Below are positions 6,101-11,834 of a stretch of DNA of 11,834 nucleotides, one piece after another. Each line of letters opens with the position of its first letter. The first letter of the stretch is position 1. Below the pieces are notes generated by a model that saw only the letters and a program-made list of their open reading frames with translations, did no database searches and was not told where the DNA came from. The DNA comes from Clostridium sp. (GTDB lineage: Bacteria; Bacillota; Clostridia; Lachnospirales; Lachnospiraceae). A program made the position numbers and the translations under genes. The stretch covers positions 1-11,834 of the forward strand of contig JAEDOC010000059.1 of NCBI GenBank assembly GCA_016302185.1, read 5' to 3'.

Positions 6101-7345
6101 ATGGAGAAGAAGAATTTTAAGGATCATTTATTCAGCAGTATGGGAGCGGCCGTTGTCATTTTATTGGGAATCATGTTCTGGCACTGTATCCAGAACTGGG
6201 AAGCGCTGTTGAAGCGTCTGTCCATGATTTGCGGTATTCTGGCGCCGGTCGTGTATGGCGGTGTTCTGGCGTATCTGGTTTCTCCGGTATATAACGGAGG
6301 ATACCGGTTGACGGGGCGATGCCTAAAGTATATTTCAAAGGATCAGAAATCCATTGAGAACTGGTCAAAGATAGTGGCAACGCTGTTAAGCCTTCTGTTT
6401 GTTTTTGCAGTAATTATGGGCATGTTCCGTCTGCTGATTCCGCAGCTGTTAGACAGTCTTCTGGGAATCAAGGAAGCATTCCCTACTTATATTTCCAACC
6501 TGTATTTCTGGGTGCAGAAAACGCTGGAAGACAACCCTCAGATTGAGGCCTTTGTTATGGATAACCTTCAGAGTACGATTGCATCCATTCAGGTATGGGC
6601 AGAGAAGCTGTTTGTGGATATTGATATGAAGCGGATCGGTGAGATCGTGACCGGTGTGTCCAGCAGCCTGATCGGACTGGTGAATTTTATCAGCAACTGG
6701 TTCATCGGTCTGATTGTCATGGTGTATCTGCTGAATATCAAGGATGTGCTTACTGCACAGGGAAAGAAGATCATCTACGGAATCTTCCGCATGGATTGGG
6801 CGAATGGGATTGTGGAAGAACTGCGGTTTGTGAATCGTGTGTTCGGCGGATTTATTCTGGGCAAGATTCTGGATTCGGTGCTGATCGGTATTATCTGTTA
6901 TGCTGCGGTTTCTCTGATGAAGATGCCTTTTCCGACGCTGCTCAGCGTGATCATCGGAGTGACGAATGTGATTCCGTTCTTCGGTCCGTTTATCGGAGCA
7001 ATCCCCACAGGAATTCTGGTATTTCTGGTCAGTCCGATAAAGTGTGTTTATTTCCTGATTTGGATTCTGTTGATGCAGCAGTTTGACGGCAATATTCTGG
7101 GACCGAGGATTCTGGGCGATTCCACGGGGCTGCCCAGCTTCTGGGTTTTATTTTCTATCCTGCTGTTCGGAGGTCTCTTCGGATTTATCGGAATGATCAT
7201 AGCAGTTCCCATGTTTGCGGTCATTTATGATCTGATTGGCCGTGCGGTGCATCACGCGCTCAGGAAGAAGAAGCTGCCGACGGCGACAGAGGAATACAAA
7301 GGACTGGATCATATCGACGAATCCAGCGGTAAGCTGATCAGGTGA
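6101..7345 (+). CDS. AI-2E family transporter / PerM-like membrane protein
   Basis: An integral membrane protein of 414 residues, normal for the AI-2E transporter (YdiK/PerM/YtvI) family. Likely membrane segments are at about 14-30, 41-62, 90-114, 186-212, 247-273, 278-297, 299-324 and 343-378. The family's C-terminal features are clear: NVIPFFGPFIGAIPTG (289-304), the QQFDGNILGPRILGDSTGL stretch (326-344) and the glycine-rich last segment LLFGGLFGFIGMIIAVP. Charged tails lie at both ends. Members have been linked to autoinducer-2 export or sodium/proton exchange, and many have no known substrate, so none is assigned here. The start ATG 6101 has only a weak, close AGGA; the ATG at 6088 is out of frame. 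It has its own promoter, and the SpoIID-domain gene follows after 62 bases, probably co-transcribed. Confidence 0.88.
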   Translation: MEKKNFKDHLFSSMGAAVVILLGIMFWHCIQNWEALLKRLSMICGILAPVVYGGVLAYLVSPVYNGGYRLTGRCLKYISKDQKSIENWSKIVATLLSLLFVFAVIMGMFRLLIPQLLDSLLGIKEAFPTYISNLYFWVQKTLEDNPQIEAFVMDNLQSTIASIQVWAEKLFVDIDMKRIGEIVTGVSSSLIGLVNFISNWFIGLIVMVYLLNIKDVLTAQGKKIIYGIFRMDWANGIVEELRFVNRVFGGFILGKILDSVLIGIICYAAVSLMKMPFPTLLSVIIGVTNVIPFFGPFIGAIPTGILVFLVSPIKCVYFLIWILLMQQFDGNILGPRILGDSTGLPSFWVLFSILLFGGLFGFIGMIIAVPMFAVIYDLIGRAVHHALRKKKLPTATEEYKGLDHIDESSGKLIR

Positions 7346-7407
7346 GATGAGAAAGGCAGAATAAAAAGACGGATAAGTGATTCAGACATCGGAGGCGAAA
7401 AGAAAAA

Positions 7408-9678
7408 ATGAGATCAAAAAAGATGATATCCTGGGTGCTGGCCATCCCTGTGGTGGTGATTTGCCTGATGATTATCATTGTGAGACTGGAGCATTCAGAT
7501 AACTATATTTCCCGCGCCATGGCATCGAAAGCCATGGCGCTGGCTTTGACAGATAAGGCTTCCTGCGTCCAGTCCCAGCGGGAGCACGGTAGCCATTTCC
7601 CGGCGAAGGAGCAGGAAGAGTGGTACACCAAATATATGGATTATCTGGCGGAGCAGGGAATATGGGAAACAGATGGGAATTCTCTGTTTGAGGAAGGCTG
7701 CGCGCAGGAGGATCTGACCTACGGGGAGGCAGCCTATGCGGCGGAGCAACTGCAGAAGGGACTGTCAGGAGCTTTAAATATATCGAAGAAGAAATATGAG
7801 AAGCCGATACCCAAGGAAGAATGGTGGTTGTTTTATGATACTCTGGTGAAGGCGGTGGATACCGCAGGTGCGGTGCAGAAGCAGAATCTGCTGCTTTACG
7901 GAACTCCGGATAATGTGAAGGAGGCAGCTGCCTGGACGGCCTATACGGATCAGGGAATTTTGGGGTTTGAAGGGCTCGCCCTGGATTCCAAGATCGATCA
8001 TGAGATTACCGTGCTTTCCCGGGGACAGGAGATCATTCATCTGGCAGCCGATGTATCGGATCGTGTTACATATAAGAATGTCTGGCTGGTGCCTGGTGAT
8101 GGAGAGAAAACCAGTATGTATCTGGGGATGATCGTTCGGGAACTGCCGGAGATTGAAGATATTGAGAAGGATACCGGCGGGGTGCTGGCTGATGTGGTTC
8201 TGGAGAATGGAAAGTTGAAAAAGCTTTCTGTGAAACGGGATACTATTGAGGGGACCGTACTGGCGGTAAAGGACGATTCTATCGAGATCGAGGGATACGG
8301 AACCCTGAAGCTGGATACGGATTTTAAAGTCTACAAAACCTACGGCCTGATCAAGGAGCAAAAGAAAAAGGATCTGGTGGTTGGGTATGATCTGGGAAGA
8401 TTTGTAGTGGAGGGAAAGAAGATTTGTGCGGCCCTTCTTACAAAGGACTTTTCTGCCCGCAATATACGGGTTCTTCTGATGGATGACAGATTTTCTTCTA
8501 TTTTTCATGACAAGATTTCTCTGCGTTCTGATGGCGTCCTGCGCATTCACTATGGAGATACGGAGGAATATCTGGAACCGGGCACAGGGATCACACTGAT
8601 GCCGGGAGATACCCGACTTTCAAAAGGGAGATTGCGGGTGGAGACAGCGGACCCGCAGAATCAGATTCAGGTAACAACGATTCAGAGAAAGCAGGGAACG
8701 CCTTCCTATTTCGGAAGTCTGGAGATCAGCGAGGAGGCGGACGGACTGATTCTGCTTAATGATGTGGATGTAGAGGATTATCTGACACGGGTAGTACCCA
8801 GCGAGATGCCGGCCTCCTATGAGCTGGAAGCGCTGAAGGCGCAGGCGGTCTGCGCCAGAACGTATGCCTGCCGTCAGATCCGGGCCAATGACTACAGTCA
8901 ATACGGCGCCCATGTGGACGACAGCACCAATTATCAGGTATATAACAATATTGAAGCCAGTGATCGGACCGATCTGGCGGTGAAGGAGACCGGCGGTCTG
9001 GCTGTGTTCTATGGGGATACACCGGCAGAGACCTATTATTTTTCTACCTCCTGCGGTTATTCCACCGACGGAACCATCTGGGGTGCTTCGCTGGACGATG
9101 TTCCCTATCTGAAGGGAATTTCTCTAACTGAGGACAGAGAGATGAAGGATCTGACCACCAATGATGCCTTCGTTCCCTTTATCCAGGGACAGGGGGAAGC
9201 AAATTACGACTCCGGCTTTCCCATGTATCGCTGGAAGACGAAGATTACCAATCAGAAGCTGGCGGAGAAGATTTCGGACATCGGTGAGATTCAGGGAATT
9301 TTTGTAACGGAGCGGGGGACCGGCGGCATCGCAAAGACCGTGAAGGTAATCGGCAGCGAGGGAGAGCGGATATTAAAGGGGCAGACCCAGATCCGAAACA
9401 CCCTGGGCTGTCCGGAGCTGACCTATACGAAAAATGACGGAACTGCCATGACGGATTGGGCTTCTCTGCCCAGTGCGTTTATCGCGGTTGATGAGACCGC
9501 CAGAGACGAGGAAAAGGGAATACGCACCTTTACTATCTGGGGCGGCGGCTACGGCCACGGCGTGGGCATGAGCCAGAACGGAGCCCATCAGATGGCCAAA
9601 GAAGGAAAGAGCTTTGAGGAGATTCTTACATTCTTTTATACTGGAGTGGAGATCAAAGAAATGGAGCATCCGGATTGA
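7408..9678 (+). CDS. membrane-anchored SpoIID/LytB-domain protein
   Basis: A 756-residue protein with an N-terminal anchor (hydrophobic residues 7-25 after MRSKK), so the rest is outside the membrane. Residues 27 to about 190 look mostly helical. Segments YTKYMDYLAEQGIW and LTYGEAAYAAEQL faintly recall S-layer-homology modules. Residues about 200-350 seem beta-rich. The SpoIID/LytB domain fills about 350-756: VPSEMP with the presumed catalytic Glu466, then ELEALKAQAVCARTYA, then GGGYGHGVGMSQNGAHQMA (712-730). SpoIID proteins are lytic transglycosylases that cut peptide-stripped glycan; SpoIID itself acts in engulfment. At 756 residues it is more than twice the length of Bacillus SpoIID, so it is a relative, not spoIID proper. 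The region equivalent to the YFHSTSGG motif reads YYFSTSCGY (543-551), lacking the His. Start ATG 7408 has GGAGG 12 bases upstream, a little far; ATG 7423 is the alternative. Confidence 0.88.
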   Translation: MRSKKMISWVLAIPVVVICLMIIIVRLEHSDNYISRAMASKAMALALTDKASCVQSQREHGSHFPAKEQEEWYTKYMDYLAEQGIWETDGNSLFEEGCAQEDLTYGEAAYAAEQLQKGLSGALNISKKKYEKPIPKEEWWLFYDTLVKAVDTAGAVQKQNLLLYGTPDNVKEAAAWTAYTDQGILGFEGLALDSKIDHEITVLSRGQEIIHLAADVSDRVTYKNVWLVPGDGEKTSMYLGMIVRELPEIEDIEKDTGGVLADVVLENGKLKKLSVKRDTIEGTVLAVKDDSIEIEGYGTLKLDTDFKVYKTYGLIKEQKKKDLVVGYDLGRFVVEGKKICAALLTKDFSARNIRVLLMDDRFSSIFHDKISLRSDGVLRIHYGDTEEYLEPGTGITLMPGDTRLSKGRLRVETADPQNQIQVTTIQRKQGTPSYFGSLEISEEADGLILLNDVDVEDYLTRVVPSEMPASYELEALKAQAVCARTYACRQIRANDYSQYGAHVDDSTNYQVYNNIEASDRTDLAVKETGGLAVFYGDTPAETYYFSTSCGYSTDGTIWGASLDDVPYLKGISLTEDREMKDLTTNDAFVPFIQGQGEANYDSGFPMYRWKTKITNQKLAEKISDIGEIQGIFVTERGTGGIAKTVKVIGSEGERILKGQTQIRNTLGCPELTYTKNDGTAMTDWASLPSAFIAVDETARDEEKGIRTFTIWGGGYGHGVGMSQNGAHQMAKEGKSFEEILTFFYTGVEIKEMEHPD

Positions 9679-9699
9679 TCCGGTGCTCCATTTTCTTAA
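9659..9699. terminator. bidirectional terminator overlapping the SpoIID-domain gene stop codon
   Basis: AAATGGAGCA (9659-9668), a bulged T and CCGGA (9670-9674) pair with TCCGG (9679-9683) and TGCTCCATTT (9684-9693). The loop TTGA contains the gene's TGA stop (9676-9678). TTTTCTTAAATT follows on the plus strand and TTTCTTTGAT on the minus strand, so it can also stop transcripts of the convergent phosphofructokinase gene, which ends at 9715. Confidence 0.88.
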
Positions 9700-9714
9700 A
9701 TTAAAAACTTTTTC

Positions 9715-10944
9715 TTATTTCCGGTATAAATACAGAGGCAGACCGTTCTCCATCCGGCGGGAAACCTCGCCCTGAATCAGCGGGAGTGCGTAGGTGAGAA
9801 ATTCAGGACCGATATCGGTTCCGTTCGCTGTGATCCACTCCTTCGGGAAGGTTTTCTCCAGATTGCAGACCTCATCTACATCCACCAGGCGGCATTCCAT
9901 GGAATATCCGTCCTCTGCCTGATTGTCCCGGCGCCGGAATGATACCATCTGGCCGGTCTCATTCTGCAGTGCGCAGCGGACGCCGAAGCTTCCTGCAGCG
10001 GCAGCTTCCTCGATATCCGTGGCTGAAGCGGCAAGACCGCTGCAGCGCTGGCTGACATTCAACTCCACAGAACGGACCTTCACGTGGAACTGGTTGCGGA
10101 TATAGTTTTCCAGAATCTCTCCGCAGCCGGTCAGCATCTTGTGGCCAAAGGTATCCAGCTGCGCCTCATTGGAATATTCGCAGATAAAATGACCGGAGGA
10201 ATCAGCGATTCCCTCAGACACACATACGATAACAGTGTGGTTTTTTTCAAAGGCTCTGGTCAGATCCTCAGAAAACTGTTCAAATTCGAAGGGGGATTCG
10301 GGCAGATAGATAAGGAGCGGATTATCTCCCTCAAACTTTCTGGCCAGTGCGCTGGCGGCGGTCAGCCATCCGGCATGGCGTCCCATGATCTCTACGATGG
10401 TGACGGATTTCTGCTGGTAGACGGAAGCATCCAGTGCGATCTCCCGGACGGTGGAAGCCACATATTTGGCGGCGCTGGCATAACCGGGGGTATGATCGGT
10501 TAAGACCAGGTCATTGTCGATCGTCTTGGGAATACCAATAAAGCAGATATCGCTGTCGATTCCTCTGGCATAGCGGGAAAGCTTGCTGACCGTATCCATG
10601 GAATCATTGCCTCCGATATAGAAAAATGCGCCGATATTTAAGCTCTCCAGCTTTTCAAACAGGGTGGGATAGAATTCGGAGGATAAATTCTCCGGCAGCT
10701 TGAAGCGGCAGGAACCGAGATAGGCGGCCGGAGTCAGCTGCAGCAGCGCTAAGTCTTCCTCTGAGAGTTCCTCCGAGAGGTCTATATATTTGTCCGCCAG
10801 AAAGCCCTCAATGCCGTTGATCATGCCATAGATGCAGCCGATTTCTTCCGGGTGTGCCAGTCCCTCACGGATGACACCGTATAAGCTGGAATTGATCACT
10901 GCGGTGGGGCCGCCGGACTGTCCTACGATAATATTTTTCTTCAT
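9715..10944 (-). CDS. 6-phosphofructokinase, pyrophosphate-dependent type
   Basis: Phosphorylates fructose-6-phosphate to fructose-1,6-bisphosphate; with PPi as donor the step is reversible. At 409 residues it is longer than ATP-type PfkA (about 320). Motifs: GQSGGPTAVINSS (8-20) in place of the ATP-type GGDAPGMN, GGNDSMDT (111-118) and PKTIDNDL (139-146) with catalytic Asp143, and MGRHAGWL (187-194) for the sugar phosphate. Two residues predict PPi use: Asp114, where ATP enzymes have Gly (E. coli 104), and Lys140, where they have Gly (E. coli 124). Asn113 replaces the Asp usual at that site, which I believe occurs in a subgroup of clostridial enzymes; the donor should be called likely, not proven. 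Start ATG 10944 has AAGGAG 8 bases upstream. Convergent with the SpoIID-domain gene and divergent from pckA. Confidence 0.9.
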   Translation of the reverse strand: MKKNIIVGQSGGPTAVINSSLYGVIREGLAHPEEIGCIYGMINGIEGFLADKYIDLSEELSEEDLALLQLTPAAYLGSCRFKLPENLSSEFYPTLFEKLESLNIGAFFYIGGNDSMDTVSKLSRYARGIDSDICFIGIPKTIDNDLVLTDHTPGYASAAKYVASTVREIALDASVYQQKSVTIVEIMGRHAGWLTAASALARKFEGDNPLLIYLPESPFEFEQFSEDLTRAFEKNHTVIVCVSEGIADSSGHFICEYSNEAQLDTFGHKMLTGCGEILENYIRNQFHVKVRSVELNVSQRCSGLAASATDIEEAAAAGSFGVRCALQNETGQMVSFRRRDNQAEDGYSMECRLVDVDEVCNLEKTFPKEWITANGTDIGPEFLTYALPLIQGEVSRRMENGLPLYLYRK

Positions 10945-10983
10945 CTGTTGTCTCCTTTTCCGTTTCCGGGTTGTAATAAATTC

Positions 10984-11012
10984 ATTCTATAATAGAAGAA
11001 GAGAGATTGCAA
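10984..11012 (-). promoter_or_regulatory. promoter of the phosphofructokinase gene
   Basis: On the minus strand: TTGCAA (11007-11012), a 17 bp spacer and TAGAAT (10984-10989). The leader to the start codon is about 30 bases and contains the AAGGAG binding site. Confidence 0.6.
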
Positions 11013-11020
11013 GCACTGTA

Positions 11021-11032
11021 TTTCAGCTGAAA
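11021..11032. repeat. 12 bp perfect palindrome between divergent promoters
   Basis: TTTCAGCTGAAA is its own reverse complement. It sits eight bases upstream of the phosphofructokinase -35 box and 45 bases upstream of the pckA -35 box, a possible regulator site. No match to a specific regulator is claimed. Confidence 0.4.
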
Positions 11033-11077
11033 ATGTTAAAAAAAAGTCAATTTCTTTGAAAGATTGTGTTTTACAGG

Positions 11078-11106
11078 TTGATTTTGCCATTTAAATTAGG
11101 TATAAT
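11078..11106 (+). promoter_or_regulatory. promoter of pckA
   Basis: TTGATT (11078-11083), a 17 bp spacer and a perfect TATAAT (11101-11106). Transcription would start near 11113, giving a leader of about 98 bases before the pckA ATG. Confidence 0.8.
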
Positions 11107-11125
11107 TAAAAATCGTAAGGCAGGT

Positions 11126-11151
11126 GTTTGCTTTACTTTAGACAAGCAGAC
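11126..11151 (+). promoter_or_regulatory. stem-loop in the pckA leader
   Basis: GTTTGCTT (11126-11133) pairs with AAGCAGAC (11144-11151) with one G-U, around a 10-base loop, and two further G-C pairs follow after a mismatch. No run of T follows, so it is not a terminator. It begins about 13 bases after the predicted transcript start and may stabilise the 5' end or take part in control. Confidence 0.4.
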
Positions 11152-11210
11152 TCCGGCAGATAGAAGTCAGGAAGTTGATGTGATTATCTAAAAAGTGAGG
11201 TAGAGACAAG

Positions 11211-11834
11211 ATGGCAGTGATCGATTTAAGCAAGTATGGTATCAACGGTGTGACAGAGATTGTTCATAATCCTTCTTATGAGTATTTATTCGAAGAAGAG
11301 ACCAAACCGGGCCTGGAAGGTTTTGACAAGGGCCAGGTAAGTGAACTGGGTGCTGTCAATGTTATGACCGGTATCTATACAGGACGTTCTCCGAAAGACA
11401 AATTTATCGTTATGGATGAGAATTCCAAGGATACCGTTTGGTGGACTTCTGATGAGTATAAGAATGATAACCATCCTGCAAGTCCGGAGACCTGGAATGC
11501 GGTGAAGGAGATCGCTTTAAAGGAGCTTTCCAACAAGAAGCTTTATGTGGTAGATGCGTTCTGCGGCGCCAACAAGGATACTCGTATGGCGATTCGCTTC
11601 ATTATGGAAGTAGCATGGCAGGCACATTTTGTTAAAAATATGTTTATCATCCCGACCGATGAGGAATTAGAGAACTTTGAGCCGGATTTCGTTGTATATA
11701 ACGCTTCCAAGGCAAAGGTAGAGAACTACAAAGAGCTGGGACTGAATTCCGAGACTGCAGTTGTATTCAACATTACCAGCCGTGAGCAGGTTATCATCAA
11801 TACCTGGTACGGCGGCGAGATGAAGAAGGGTATG
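11211..11834 (+). CDS. pckA: phosphoenolpyruvate carboxykinase (ATP), N-terminal part
   Basis: Interconverts oxaloacetate plus ATP and phosphoenolpyruvate plus CO2 plus ADP. In anaerobic gut-type Clostridia it often runs toward oxaloacetate and makes ATP. The window holds 208 residues of an expected 530 or so; the frame is open to the last base. Visible family features are GIYTGRSPKDKFIV with substrate-binding Arg59, LYVVDAFCGANKDTRMAIRF, and YGGEMKKGM at the window edge with the metal and substrate-binding lysine pair. The P-loop and kinase-1a motifs lie beyond the window. Start ATG 11211 opens MAVIDLSKYGI, normal for the family; the SD is a rather distant GTGAGG. It is driven by the promoter at 11078-11106 and is divergent from the phosphofructokinase gene. 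Confidence 0.95.
   Translation, partial: MAVIDLSKYGINGVTEIVHNPSYEYLFEEETKPGLEGFDKGQVSELGAVNVMTGIYTGRSPKDKFIVMDENSKDTVWWTSDEYKNDNHPASPETWNAVKEIALKELSNKKLYVVDAFCGANKDTRMAIRFIMEVAWQAHFVKNMFIIPTDEELENFEPDFVVYNASKAKVENYKELGLNSETAVVFNITSREQVIINTWYGGEMKKGM

Noticed and set aside
11033..11050. Rex-like site (TGTTAA half site) upstream of pckA
   Set aside because: One half matches the Rex consensus well, but the second half fits at only three of seven positions.

Overview
The window looks like core chromosome of a low-to-mid GC Clostridia bacterium, most likely Lachnospiraceae. The basis is the strong AGGAGG-type ribosome binding sites, sigma-A-like promoters with 17 bp spacers, the style of the proteins (PPi-type phosphofructokinase, ATP-type PEP carboxykinase, SpoIID-domain protein) and a mixture of ATG and TTG starts. 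I see no phage, transposon, CRISPR, tRNA or rRNA signal.

Left part (1-1763): the tail of an unidentified gene, then a HAD-superfamily phosphatase with a TTG start, then a convergent minus-strand membrane protein of unknown function. The membrane protein is cut by a TGA, but its frame stays open and protein-like for 46 more codons, so it looks like a recent nonsense mutation, a readthrough gene or a sequence error.

Middle part (1900-5682): a nucleoside catabolism operon, deoB, then a deoC-cdd fusion, then pdp. A promoter with a 19 bp near-perfect palindrome over its -10 precedes deoB. Together the enzymes cover a full salvage route. Cdd converts (deoxy)cytidine to (deoxy)uridine, Pdp releases the base and gives (deoxy)ribose-1-phosphate, DeoB converts this to the 5-phosphate, and DeoC splits deoxyribose-5-phosphate into acetaldehyde and glyceraldehyde-3-phosphate. 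The aldolase and the cytidine deaminase are one 374-residue reading frame, and an SD-like sequence with an ATG survives at the junction.

Between pdp and the next gene (5711-5980) lies a small RNA gene not represented by any protein. It has a near-consensus promoter, a rod-like foldable transcript of about 190-235 nt and a strong intrinsic terminator. Its shape, its long closing stem and an internal TTTTGACC element fit 6S RNA, the RNA polymerase-binding regulator.

Right part (5994-11834): an AI-2E family (PerM-type) membrane protein with its own promoter, then a 756-residue membrane-anchored SpoIID/LytB-domain protein whose stop codon sits in the loop of a terminator hairpin. Convergent to it is a PPi-type phosphofructokinase. 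Divergent from that gene, across a 266 bp intergenic region with two good promoters and a 12 bp perfect palindrome, starts pckA (PEP carboxykinase), which runs off the window end. I found no clearly new biological system. The most unusual points are the interrupted membrane-protein gene, the DeoC-Cdd fusion with a relict or active internal start, the 6S-like RNA, and the two operator-like palindromes.
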